NCBI GenBank assembly: GCA_016926265.1
Contig: JAFGOW010000101.1
Coordinates: 1 to 41,263 of the forward strand
Source: Deltaproteobacteria bacterium
GTDB lineage: Bacteria; Desulfobacterota; Desulfuromonadia; Desulfuromonadales; JAAYDE01
DNA length: 41,263 bases
Reading direction: 5' to 3'
This document shows positions 25,612-33,634 of this stretch, in pieces; within the stretch, counting starts at the first letter, position 1, and each line of letters opens with the position of its first letter. A model generated the notes under the pieces. That model was not told the origin of the DNA. It ran no database searches and saw only the letters and a program-made list of their open reading frames with translations. A program made the position numbers and the translations under genes.

Positions 25612-26083
25612 GCCAACAACCGAAAAGAGGCCATGATCTTGTTGAAATCTTTGCTATCGTTCTCCTTGCCGGTCGCCTGGTGACCGCCACAGGGCGGCGC
25701 CCCGGTACCGGGGAAATTTTGCCGGGTTTCCAAACGCCCATGCTAAAATATCTCCGTCTCCGAAGGGTAAGGATTCAGGTCCGGAAATTACAGACAAGGG
25801 CCGGCATTTCCGGTAATCTGCGGGCTGCTGCCTTTTGTTTTTTTGACCCGGTTTTTGTACTGTGAGGGCAAAGCGGCCATGCCCCGTTAGGGCGATGCCA
25901 TTTAAAGGATTCCCTCTCACCCCAACTCTTTTTTCCTCTATGGGAGGGGTTGGAGGGCTTAAAATTTCCCTTCCTTGAAATAACCGGCCGGGGGAGGATG
26001 GAACAAGGGCCAACCACGAACTGCGTGCCATCGATCACGAACTGCCCGGCCACGACCTATGAGCTGTTCTTCACGGAGGTTCC
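25612..26083. other. Gene-free stretch between pilA unit and ABC exporter
   Basis: No gene is supported. It holds a perfect 14-bp palindrome CCCCGGTACCGGGG (25700-25713). It also holds an inverted-repeat element whose arms resemble a widespread intergenic repeat (CTCACCCCAACTC at 25917-25929 with GGGAGGGGTTGGAG at 25940-25953), and a short direct repeat CACGAACTG (26015 and 26036). No clear promoter for the ABC operon was found. Confidence 0.55.
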
Positions 26084-27013
26084 ATGTCTGTCGCGGAAAT
26101 TTCCTTGAAAAATGTGTCCAAAACCTTCAGCCCCGGTCTCTTCAAAAAGAAGGTCGAGGCGGTAAGGGATTTAACCCTGGAGGTCGGGAAGGGAGAGGTC
26201 TATGGCCTGATCGGTCCCAACGGGGCGGGGAAAAGCACCACCATCCGCGTGCTGTTGGGCCTGATCCGTCCGACGGGAGGAGAGATCCTGTTCCGCGGCG
26301 AGCCCCCGCGCCACGGGGAGTTTCAGAAGGAGATCGGCTACCTGCCGGAAAACCCCTACCTCTACGATTATCTGACGCTGGAGGAACTGCTCCAGTTCTG
26401 CGGCCGGGTGTCGGGGGTTGGCGGCGAAGAGCGCCGGAAGCGCATCGACGAATTGTCTGGCAAGCTCCAACTCACCGAGGCGCTGCGGCGCCCCTTGCGC
26501 ACCTACTCCAAGGGGATGCTGCAGCGGGCCGGCATCTGTTTCGCCCTGCTCCACGATCCCGCCATCGTGATCCTGGATGAGCCGATGTCAGGCCTGGACC
26601 CCATGGGGCGCAAACTGGTTTTCGATCTTGTTCTGGAATTAAAAGAGCAAGGCAAGACGATCTTTTTTTGCTCCCACATTTTGAGCGATGTGGAGCGGCT
26701 CTGCGATCGCATGGGGGTGCTGGTGCGAGGCAGATTGGCGCGGACCTTCGGAAAAAGCGATTTCGCGGCAGGCTGCGAAGCGGCCGTCCATCTTCTGCTG
26801 CCGCCTGTTGAAGAGAGGTTGCGGCCCGCGTTGGAGGGTCTGCAGGGAGAACTCGTTTCCGTTCCCGACGGCCTGCTGCTGTCGTTTCCGGCGGAGCGCC
26901 TGCCGGAGATTGCGGGCGCTCTGACGAGGCTGGGCATCGGGATTCGGGGCACCCGTTCGAGCCGGGTCTCCCTGGAAGAACTGTTCATCGAAACGGTAGG
27001 GGAGTCGTCATGA
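26084..27013 (+). CDS. ABC transporter ATP-binding protein
   Basis: A 309-residue ABC-2-type ATPase. Walker A GPNGAGKS is at 44-51, the Q-loop region near YLPENPYLYDYLT, the signature in the variant form YSKGMLQRAG, Walker B IVILDEPMSGLDP and the switch histidine in FFCSHILSDVE. About 80 residues follow the ATPase core, as in many exporter ATPases of the NatA/CcmA-like group. GGAGG precedes the ATG. It overlaps the permease gene by four bases. The substrate is not predictable from sequence. I recall a similar ABC pair next to pilA in Geobacter, which hints at a surface or pilus-related role, as inference. Confidence 0.9.
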   Translation: MSVAEISLKNVSKTFSPGLFKKKVEAVRDLTLEVGKGEVYGLIGPNGAGKSTTIRVLLGLIRPTGGEILFRGEPPRHGEFQKEIGYLPENPYLYDYLTLEELLQFCGRVSGVGGEERRKRIDELSGKLQLTEALRRPLRTYSKGMLQRAGICFALLHDPAIVILDEPMSGLDPMGRKLVFDLVLELKEQGKTIFFCSHILSDVERLCDRMGVLVRGRLARTFGKSDFAAGCEAAVHLLLPPVEERLRPALEGLQGELVSVPDGLLLSFPAERLPEIAGALTRLGIGIRGTRSSRVSLEELFIETVGESS

Positions 27014-27819
27014 ACCGTGTCTGGGCTTTGTCGGTGATCACCTACAAGGAGGGGATCCGCAACCGCTCCCTGTTCGGAATCCTCGCTTTCGCTCTGTTTG
27101 TTCTGGGGCTCAATATCTCCGTGGCCGGGTTTTTCATGCGCGAGGTCGGCAAGGTCACGGTGGACATGAATCTGAGCGCCCTGACCTTCTCCGGGCTGCT
27201 GCTGGTTTTTTTCGTCGCCCTGCATCTGATGGCCAAGGATATCGACAAAAAGACCATTCAACTGGTTTTTTCCAAACCGCTGTCCCGGGGGGAATACATT
27301 CTGGGGAAATATCTGGGGATTCTCTTTTTCGTGGTGGTTTCCCTGCTGGCGCTGGCGGTTTTCTCCATTGCCACCGTCTCCCTGGTGCGCGGCCTCTATC
27401 CCAACTATTTTGCCGGGTTTTCCTGGCCGATCTTTTTTACTGCCGGTTGCTTTGTCCTGGTGCAACTGGCGGTTCTGTGCGCCATCCTGATTCTGTTCAG
27501 CACGGTGACCACCAGTTCCTTCGCCAGTCTTATTTTCACTGTTTGCGTTTATCTGGTCGGAGTGACCATCGAGGATGTCCTCTTCTACATCCAATCCGGT
27601 TTCCGGACGGAGGCGATTTCTCCGGTGGTGCAGGAGGTGGTGAAGGTCGTCTCCTACATCCTGCCCAATTTCTCCATGTGGGATTTCAAGCTGGAGGCTG
27701 CCCACGGGCTCGCGATTGGAGCGGAAAGGATTGGGCTCGGTCTCGGTTATGCCGCCGTTTACATCGTCGTCCTGCTGGCGCTGGCCACACTTTTCTTTCA
27801 GCGGCGGGAGTTCAACTGA
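27010..27819 (+). CDS. ABC-2-type transporter permease
   Basis: A 269-residue membrane protein with about six hydrophobic segments, for example LFGILAFALFVLGLNISVAG, LTFSGLLLVFFVALHLM, LGILFFVVVSLLALAVFSIA, LVQLAVLCAILILFS and AAVYIVVLLALATLFF at the C-terminus. The motif DIDKKTIQLVFSKPLSRGEYILGKYLG is characteristic of ABC-2 permeases. The start overlaps the ATPase stop (ATGA) and its stop shares a base with the next start, so three genes are tightly coupled. Export is more likely than import because there is no binding protein gene. Confidence 0.88.
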   Translation: MNRVWALSVITYKEGIRNRSLFGILAFALFVLGLNISVAGFFMREVGKVTVDMNLSALTFSGLLLVFFVALHLMAKDIDKKTIQLVFSKPLSRGEYILGKYLGILFFVVVSLLALAVFSIATVSLVRGLYPNYFAGFSWPIFFTAGCFVLVQLAVLCAILILFSTVTTSSFASLIFTVCVYLVGVTIEDVLFYIQSGFRTEAISPVVQEVVKVVSYILPNFSMWDFKLEAAHGLAIGAERIGLGLGYAAVYIVVLLALATLFFQRREFN

Positions 27820-28682
27820 TGGCCGCGCGAAAGCTGTTCGTTCTGATTCTGATTGTTTTTGTCGGCGCCGGAGTGCATGTTGGTCTGAGCCGCAAGGTCT
27901 GGGAAAATCGCCAGGAGGTGCGCCGCACCACCCAGACAGGCTATGTCTTCCCGAGCCAGTTCGCCCGGATACTGGCACTGGGGCACAAGGGACTCTATGC
28001 CGATTATCTGTTTCTGAATACCCTCACCTTTTTCGGTGAAAGGCAGATGTACCGGGAAAACCTGACCAAGGAGGATTGGGACTATCTGGTGGCCGGGTTG
28101 GACACCGTGACCGATCTCGATCCCTATTTTCTTGATCCCTATGTTCTGGGGGCGAGTTTGTTGACTTGGGATATCAGGCGATTTGATGATGCCAACCGGC
28201 TGCTGGAGAAGGGGACCAGGCACCGCACCTGGGATTGGCGGTTGCCTTACTATCTGGGATTCAACCACTTTTATTTCCTGAAGGACTACAACAAGGGGGC
28301 CGAGTACCTGATGGAGGCCAGCCGCCGGCCCCAAAGTCCGAGTTTCCTGCCCACGCTTGCAGCCCGTCTCAGCTACTACGGCGACCAAGCCAGAACCGGC
28401 ATTCTTTTCCTGATGGCGCTGATCAGCCAGACCAAAGACGAAAGGCTCAGGAATTCACTTCTGATAAGGAAACAGGCTTTGGAGGGGGCCGCTCTGATCG
28501 AGGAGCGCATCGAGCGTTTCCGGAAGGAGCGGGGACGGGCTCCAGGGGATATCAATGAACTGCTCAAGGAAGGCTACATTGAACAACTTCCCGAGGAACC
28601 TTACGGCGGAAAATGGCTGATCCTGCCCACGGGCCGGGTTTTCAGCACCAGCAAATTTGTGGCTCCACCCAAGAAGAAATAA
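27819..28682 (+). CDS. Membrane-anchored helical-repeat (TPR-like) protein
   Basis: A 287-residue protein. The frame is open much further upstream inside the permease gene, but the ATG at 27819 (TGATG junction with the permease stop) gives a sensible N-terminal signal anchor, KLFVLILIVFVGAGVHVGL. The rest is helical, with repeated aromatic-rich helix pairs such as YADYLFLNTLTFFG, LDPYFLDPYVLGASLL and RLPYYLGFNHFYFLKDYNKGAEYLMEAS, suggestive of degenerate TPRs. The C-terminus RGRAPGDINELLKEGYIEQLPEEPYGGKWLI recalls the end of pseudopilin-like proteins (a DP-Y/GG motif). It probably faces the periplasm and works with the exporter. The family is not named with confidence. Confidence 0.8.
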   Translation: MAARKLFVLILIVFVGAGVHVGLSRKVWENRQEVRRTTQTGYVFPSQFARILALGHKGLYADYLFLNTLTFFGERQMYRENLTKEDWDYLVAGLDTVTDLDPYFLDPYVLGASLLTWDIRRFDDANRLLEKGTRHRTWDWRLPYYLGFNHFYFLKDYNKGAEYLMEASRRPQSPSFLPTLAARLSYYGDQARTGILFLMALISQTKDERLRNSLLIRKQALEGAALIEERIERFRKERGRAPGDINELLKEGYIEQLPEEPYGGKWLILPTGRVFSTSKFVAPPKKK

Positions 28683-28695
28683 CGGTCTGCCTGCC

Positions 28696-29067
28696 GTGAC
28701 ATCTGTCGCCCTGATTCTCCTCGCCCACGGCTCCCGCCTTGCCGAGGCCAACGATGCCACCCTCGCCTTGGCCGCGGAGGTCCGGAGCCAGTGCCGTTTC
28801 GAGCGGGTCGAGGCGGCTTTTCTGGAGCATGGTCTCCCCACCCTTTCGGAGGCCATCGATGGCTGCGTGCGCTCCGGCGCCGAGCGCATTCTGATCTTTC
28901 CCCATTTTCTCACCCCCGGCGTCCACCTCCGGCGCGACCTGCCCGAGGCGGTCGCCGAGGCCCGGCGCTGCCATCCCCATACTCCCATCCTCGTCACTCC
29001 GGCGCTTTTTGATTCTTCCGGCCTGCCCCAGGCCATCCTCCAACTGGTCGGGGGGGAAAAGGGATGA
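28696..29067 (+). CDS. cbiX: Short CbiX-type sirohydrochlorin chelatase
   Basis: A 123-residue protein of the short CbiX (CbiX-S) type, which inserts Co2+ (or Fe2+) into sirohydrochlorin and acts as a dimer. Active-site histidines are in LLAHGSR (near residue 10) and in FPHFLTPGVHLRRDLP (near residue 80). FERVEAAFLEHGLPTLSEAID is the usual mid-region. The GTG at 28696 is chosen because the family starts just before the first strand; codons further upstream (28657) would add unrelated residues. The ribosome site is poor. It is 105 bases before CbiET, consistent with cobalamin synthesis; a ferrochelatase role (SirB) for siroheme cannot be excluded. Confidence 0.85.
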   Translation: MTSVALILLAHGSRLAEANDATLALAAEVRSQCRFERVEAAFLEHGLPTLSEAIDGCVRSGAERILIFPHFLTPGVHLRRDLPEAVAEARRCHPHTPILVTPALFDSSGLPQAILQLVGGEKG

Positions 29068-29101
29068 AAGGCGCCAACGGCTTCCTTCTTCGCTCGGGCA
29101 G

Positions 29102-29130
29102 TTGAATTCTCGCGGTTTTCCGTATATTGT
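29102..29130 (+). promoter_or_regulatory. Candidate sigma-70 promoter for cbiET
   Basis: TTGAAT (29102-29107) and TATTGT (29125-29130) with 17 bases between, 42 bases before the ATG at 29173. No cobalamin riboswitch box was recognised. Confidence 0.4.
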
Positions 29131-29172
29131 TAGACATCTTCAATTCTTGCGGGGGACCAAAAAGGGGAACGA

Positions 29173-30384
29173 ATGGCCGGAGTGGTGGTGGTGGGGGCCG
29201 GGGTTCAGGGTCAGGAAGGTTTCAGCCGCAAGGCCCTGGAAGCGGTCGGCCAGGCCGAGGTGCTGGCGGGTAGGCCGCACCATCTGGCGCTGTTCCCGGA
29301 TTTTCCGGGGGAAAAGGTCGTGTTCCACGACGGCCCCGCCGAGATCATGGAATTTCTGCGGACCACGGAGCGGAAGGTGGCGGTGCTGTCATCAGGCGAT
29401 CCGCTTTTCTTCGGTCTCGGTAGCCAACTGCTCCGCAACCTGCCCGAAGAGCTGCTGGAATTCGTTCCCAACGTCAGCTCCGTCCAGTACGCCTTTGCCA
29501 AGATCCGCATCCCCTGGGAGGATGCCGTCTTTGTCTCCCTGATCGGGCGCGATCTGCGGACCGAGATCGACCGCATCGTGGCCGCCGACAAGGTTGCGGT
29601 CCTCACCGACCGGGTCAACACCCCGCAGGCGGTGGCCGCCGAGCTGAGCGCCCTGGGGCGGGAAGGCTACAAGGTCTTTCTGTGCGAGAATCTGGGGTCG
29701 GAGCGGGAGCGCATCGTCGTCACCAATGTCTGCGGGCTCCGCGACATGAAGGCGGCCGACCCCAATCTGGCGATTTTCATCCGGGAATACGATGGCGGCG
29801 GCGAACCCTGCCGGCCGGTGCTGGGGGTTGCCGACGAAGAGTTCCGGCTGCCGCGCCACATCATCACCCCGGAGGAGATCCGGGTGCTGGTCCTGGCCAA
29901 GCTGCGGCTGCGGCAGGGGGACACCCTGTGGGATATCGGCGCTGGTTCCGGTTCCGTCAGCATCGAGGCCGACAACCTGACCCGCAGCGGTCGCATCTTC
30001 GCCATCGAGAAGGATCCGGAGCGGGTCGAGCTGCTCCGGGGCAATCTGCGCCGCCTGCATTGCCGCAAGGTGGTCGTTGTCGCGGGGTCCGCGCCGGACT
30101 GCCTGGAGCAGCTGCCCGACCCGGACCGGGTGTTCGTCGGCGGTTCGGGGGGCCGTCTCCAGGAGGTGCTGGAGGCGGTGGAGGCGCGGCTGCGCCCCGG
30201 CGGCAGGGTGGTGGTCAATGCCGCCGCTCTGGAAACCCTCTTCGTCGCCAGCGAGTTTTTCGAGAAGGCCGGCTGCCGGCTGGAGGTCACGGCGGTCAAC
30301 ATCTCGCGGACCAATCCCGCGACCGATTACAAGGTTTTTGAGCCTCTGCCGCCGGTTCATCTGATCCTGGCGGAAAAGCTCTGA
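29173..30384 (+). CDS. cbiET: Fused precorrin-6Y methyltransferase / decarboxylating methyltransferase CbiET (CobL)
   Basis: A 403-residue fusion. The N-terminal half (about 1-205) is CbiE, a tetrapyrrole methylase adding a methyl at C5: GVVVVGAGVQGQEGF, then SSGDPLFFGLGSQL and VPNVSSVQYAFAKIRIPWEDA. The C-terminal half is CbiT, which methylates C15 and decarboxylates: ITPEEIRVLVLAKLRLRQGDTLWDIG, the SAM loop GAGSGSVSIEA, and VFVGGSGGRLQEVLE. Together they make (cobalt-)precorrin-8, in the same pathway as the upstream CbiX. The usual VGIGPG of CbiE is replaced by VGAGVQG, a small divergence in the first SAM loop. GGGGAACGA precedes the start. Confidence 0.92.
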   Translation: MAGVVVVGAGVQGQEGFSRKALEAVGQAEVLAGRPHHLALFPDFPGEKVVFHDGPAEIMEFLRTTERKVAVLSSGDPLFFGLGSQLLRNLPEELLEFVPNVSSVQYAFAKIRIPWEDAVFVSLIGRDLRTEIDRIVAADKVAVLTDRVNTPQAVAAELSALGREGYKVFLCENLGSERERIVVTNVCGLRDMKAADPNLAIFIREYDGGGEPCRPVLGVADEEFRLPRHIITPEEIRVLVLAKLRLRQGDTLWDIGAGSGSVSIEADNLTRSGRIFAIEKDPERVELLRGNLRRLHCRKVVVVAGSAPDCLEQLPDPDRVFVGGSGGRLQEVLEAVEARLRPGGRVVVNAAALETLFVASEFFEKAGCRLEVTAVNISRTNPATDYKVFEPLPPVHLILAEKL

Positions 30385-30552
30385 AGAGGTCCTTTTTCCT
30401 TGGCATTCATTTTGAATGAAAAGGCTTTGGAACTAAAACCGTGAAGGCTTTGCCGCCGGCCGTGCGTGAAAGCGGTGGGGTTTTTTGCCGCGGCGTCACC
30501 CGCTGGGCGATTTCTTCCACCGGGAATTAATATTTCATTGGGGGGTAGATTT

Positions 30553-31134
30553 ATGTTTATTGAAGGTTTGTCCATGGATGTGGTGATTCTGTATGTGCTC
30601 AACAATTGGCCGGCTCTCTTTCTCCTGCTGGCGCTGCTCCTGATGATTTTCCGGGTCGGCGCCAAAAGCAACCGCCTGGAGCAGGAAGTGGGGATGTTGC
30701 GGGCGCGCCTCAACGAACTGATGATGATGTTCGGGGAAATGCAGAGGATGCCGCTGCCGAGCCGGGCCGAAGCGAAGAGGGAGCCGCGCCCCGAACCCCG
30801 GCCGCCACAGCCCGAGGTCAAGGCGGCCCCGCAGCCGGAGCAGAAAGAACCGCCGCGGCCGGAGCCGGCGCCTCCGATGCCCAAACCCGAGCCGCCCCCT
30901 GTGGAACCATCCAGCGCTCCGATTCAGCAAGAGGCGGCGCCGGATTTTTCCATCGAGGCGCCCCCGGAGGCTGCCGTGCCCGTGCCCCCCGCGGCGCCGG
31001 CGGCGCCCAAGCCCGATGCCGATCGGGCCGTGGTCCCCTGCGCCAACTGCGGCAACAAGCTGGCCTACAAGAAAGAACTCGCGGGCAAGAAAGTGCGCTG
31101 CCCGTCGTGCAAGTCGGTGGTGGCGCTGCCGTGA
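30553..31134 (+). CDS. One-TM protein with proline-rich linker and C-terminal zinc ribbon
   Basis: A 193-residue protein; the ATG at 30553 behind GGGGG is chosen, though the ATG at 30574 is possible and TTG 30466 is unlikely. One membrane segment (WPALFLLLALLLMIF, about residues 19-33) is followed by a short coiled coil (NRLEQEVGMLRARLNELMMM). A 90-residue Pro/Glu/Ala linker follows, then CANCGNKLAYKKELAGKKVRC in which C163, C166, C183 and C186 form a zinc ribbon like those in zinc-ribbon/prepilin-associated and MJ0042-type proteins. Function unknown. It is followed by a terminator shared with fusA. Confidence 0.8.
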   Translation: MFIEGLSMDVVILYVLNNWPALFLLLALLLMIFRVGAKSNRLEQEVGMLRARLNELMMMFGEMQRMPLPSRAEAKREPRPEPRPPQPEVKAAPQPEQKEPPRPEPAPPMPKPEPPPVEPSSAPIQQEAAPDFSIEAPPEAAVPVPPAAPAAPKPDADRAVVPCANCGNKLAYKKELAGKKVRCPSCKSVVALP

Positions 31135-31154
31135 CGGATATTTGAATAAAGACG

Positions 31155-31196
31155 AAAAAAAGCCGGGGCGGTCGGAAAACCGCCCCGGCTTTTTTC
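31155..31196. terminator. Bidirectional terminator between convergent genes
   Basis: GCCGGGGCGGT (31162-31172) pairs perfectly with ACCGCCCCGGC (31179-31189) and is flanked by seven A before and six T after, so it can terminate the zinc-ribbon gene on the plus strand and fusA on the minus strand. Confidence 0.9.
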
Positions 31197-31212
31197 GTTG
31201 CGCGCCGGCTTG

Positions 31213-33276
31213 TCAGAATCCGAACCGCTCCTGATCCTCCTTGGGGGCCGGGCTGAAATGGGAGAACTCCATGGTGAAGGTTCCCCGCCCCTTGGTGGCG
31301 CTGCGCAGCTCTGTCATGTAGCCGAACATCTGGGACAGCGGCACCTCCGCCCGGATCATCTCCGTTTCCCCCCGCGATTCCATCCCTTCGATCCGCCCCC
31401 GTTTCTGCTGCAGCGAGGCCAGCACCTTGCCGGAGAATTCGGAAGGGCTCACGATCTCCAGTGCCATGATCGGTTCCAACAGGGTCGGGGAGGCTTCCCC
31501 CGCCGCCAGCGAAAAACCTCTCTGCGCCGCCGCCCGGATTCCCATCTCGGTGGTGATTCCGGGGACGAAGGGCGCTTCCAGCACCGCGATCTCCAGGTCG
31601 GTGAGGGGATAGCCGCTGCGGATCCCGGTCTGGCAGCTTTTTTCGAGACCGTCCTGCAGGGCGTGCCGCAATTCCGGCGGCAGCTGGATCTTTTCGTTTT
31701 CGGGGACGTTGACCCGGACGCCGGAACCCCGTTTCAACGGGGCGATGCTGAAGCGGATCTCCCCCTTCTGCGACTTTCCTTCGGTGTCGATTTCAAAGAC
31801 CTCATGCCGGGTCACCGCTTTCTGGATGGTTTCCCGGTAGACGACCTGGGGGCGGCCGGTTTTGACCGCGACGCCGAAATCGTCGGCCAGCCGCCGGGCG
31901 ACGACCTCCAGGTGGAGTTCCCCCATGCCGCTCAGGATGGTCTGGCCCGTGTCCCGGTCCTCGCGGACCTTGAAGGTGGGGTCTTCCCACTGGAGTTTTT
32001 CCAGGGAGGGGAGAAGCTTTTCCCGGTCCTCCACGGTGCGGCTTTCCACCGCCAGCGAGACGACCGGCTCGGGGATGTTGAGGCCGGACAGCACCAGCGG
32101 GTGGCCGGGGGCGCAGAGGGTGTCGCCGGTCAGGGCCTCCTTGAGGCCGGAAGCGGTGACGATATCTCCGGCCTGAGCCTCCTCGATCCGGTCCCGTTTG
32201 TGGGAGTGCATCCGGAACAGGCGCGCGACCTTCTCCTGATGGTTGCGGGTGGCGTTGAGAACGGTGTCCCCCACCTTGATTTTCCCCGAGTAGATGCGGA
32301 GATAGGTCAGTTTGCGCCCTTCGTCGGAGAGCACCTTGAAGGCCATGGCGCAGAACGGCCCCTTGGGATCGCAGGCCAGCTCCTCCGTAGCGCCGGTGGC
32401 GGGGTGGGCGGCCATGACCGGAGGCACGTCGAGGGGGGAGGGGAGGTAGCAGCCGACGGCGTCCAGGAGCGGCTGGATTCCCTTGTTGCGAAGCGCGGCG
32501 CCGAGGAACACGGGGCAGATTTTTCCTTCCAGGACCCCTTTTCTCAGGGCTGTCCGCAGCCGTTCGGCGGGTATGGGGTTTCCTTCCAGGAAATCGGCCA
32601 GGATGGTGTCGTCGAAATCGGCGGCGGTTTCCAGGAGCTGTTCGCGGGCTTGGGCCAGTTCCTCCTTGAGAGTCTCCGGGACCGGCTCCGTCACCGGGAA
32701 ATGGCTCTCCTCCGGATCGGGGAAGGAGAGCGCCGTCTCGGTCAGCAGATCGACGACGCCGCGGAACTGGGTTTCGGAGCCGATCGGCAGCTGCATCAGG
32801 ACCGGGCGGGCGCCGAGCCGCGCCCGGATCTGATCGAGGACCGCCCGATGGTCGGCGCCGACGCGATCCATCTTGTTGATGAGGCAGATGCGGGGAACCT
32901 GGTAGCGGTCCGCCTGCCGCCACACCGACTCGCTCTGGGGCTGGACCCCTTCCACGCCGCTGAAGATGGCCACGGCGCCGTCCAGCACCCGCAGGGAACG
33001 CTCCACCTCGATGGTGAAATCGATATGGCCGGGGGTGTCGATCAGATTGATCCAGTAATCGCCCCACTGGCAGGTGGTATTGCTGGCGGTGATGGTGATC
33101 CCCCGCTCCTGTTCCTGCACCATCCAGTCCATGGTCGCGGCCCCTTCATGGACCTCGCCGATCTTGTGGATTTTGCCGCTGTAGAAAAGGATCCGTTCTG
33201 AAACGGTGGTTTTCCCGGCGTCGATATGGGAGATGATGCCGATGTTGCGGAGGCTTTTCAACGGGGGGGAACTCAT
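31213..33276 (-). CDS. fusA: Elongation factor G paralogue
   Basis: A 687-residue translational GTPase. G1 SHIDAGKTT (16-24), switch I with [11 protein letters not shown]3 DTPGHIDF, G4 INKMD and domain IV/V features ([17 protein letters not shown]; near the C-terminus [26 protein letters not shown]) are all present, so it should drive ribosome translocation or, with RRF, recycling. It stands alone, with none of the rpsL-rpsG-tufA genes that usually surround fusA, so it is probably an additional EF-G. The sequence resembles the spdEFG/mitochondrial-like branch (GRIxK-like [18 protein letters not shown]), which is my judgement and not tested. A 667-residue antisense frame is a codon-usage shadow. 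Confidence 0.92.
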   Translation of the reverse strand: MSSPPLKSLRNIGIISHIDAGKTTVSERILFYSGKIHKIGEVHEGAATMDWMVQEQERGITITASNTTCQWGDYWINLIDTPGHIDFTIEVERSLRVLDGAVAIFSGVEGVQPQSESVWRQADRYQVPRICLINKMDRVGADHRAVLDQIRARLGARPVLMQLPIGSETQFRGVVDLLTETALSFPDPEESHFPVTEPVPETLKEELAQAREQLLETAADFDDTILADFLEGNPIPAERLRTALRKGVLEGKICPVFLGAALRNKGIQPLLDAVGCYLPSPLDVPPVMAAHPATGATEELACDPKGPFCAMAFKVLSDEGRKLTYLRIYSGKIKVGDTVLNATRNHQEKVARLFRMHSHKRDRIEEAQAGDIVTASGLKEALTGDTLCAPGHPLVLSGLNIPEPVVSLAVESRTVEDREKLLPSLEKLQWEDPTFKVREDRDTGQTILSGMGELHLEVVARRLADDFGVAVKTGRPQVVYRETIQKAVTRHEVFEIDTEGKSQKGEIRFSIAPLKRGSGVRVNVPENEKIQLPPELRHALQDGLEKSCQTGIRSGYPLTDLEIAVLEAPFVPGITTEMGIRAAAQRGFSLAAGEASPTLLEPIMALEIVSPSEFSGKVLASLQQKRGRIEGMESRGETEMIRAEVPLSQMFGYMTELRSATKGRGTFTMEFSHFSPAPKEDQERFGF

Positions 33277-33367
33277 GGGGTCGTCCTCGCTTGAAATGGA
33301 ATTTTTCGGCCCGCGGACCGAAAGGGCACATCCAGCCGCAAAGCAAGCGGAATTTATTCAGGCTGTC

Positions 33368-33395
33368 AGTATAACGGATTGAAATATCAAGGCAA
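33368..33395 (-). promoter_or_regulatory. Candidate sigma-70 promoter for fusA
   Basis: On the minus strand TTGCCT (33390-33395) and TATACT (33368-33373) are separated by 16 bases. The leader before the ATG would be about 85 bases. Confidence 0.5.
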
Positions 33396-33634
33396 GGAGT
33401 AAACCCATAAGCGTGCCTCGGACGTCTCCGCGGCCGGGAAAATGGGGGGAGAAAAAGAGCGCCTTGGTCCGATTTTTCCGGACCGGGGCGGCAGGAGACA
33501 TAAAATGTCACCCAAAGGCAACGGCTCTGTTGTCGAAGCTAAAAAAATGGTGTAAAGTCCATCGAAGCAGCCAATCAACGGGGTCAATCACCGGGGCGGG
33601 AACCGATACCGTTTCCAGGGAACAGAGGGGGGAG
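33396..33634. other. Divergent gap between fusA and the third activator gene
   Basis: No gene is supported; the frame that extends the activator upstream to 33413 lacks a credible start or domain. A small hairpin GGTCCG with CGGACC (33464-33481) is visible. No sigma-54 promoter with both elements was found for the activator. Confidence 0.5.

Noticed and set aside
25455-25865. Frame spanning the end of the PilA-C-like gene and its terminator
   Set aside because: It runs through a strong terminator hairpin and overlaps a gene with a signal peptide in another frame.
30400-30416. TGGCAT-N5-TTGAA as a sigma-54 promoter for the zinc-ribbon gene
   Set aside because: The -12 element lacks the essential GC (it reads GA), and the same bases form a small CATTCA/TGAATG hairpin.
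31198-33201. A 667-residue open frame on the plus strand opposite fusA
   Set aside because: It mirrors fusA codon by codon, has no recognisable domain or ribosome site, and GC-rich third positions readily create such antisense frames. The minus strand encodes complete EF-G.
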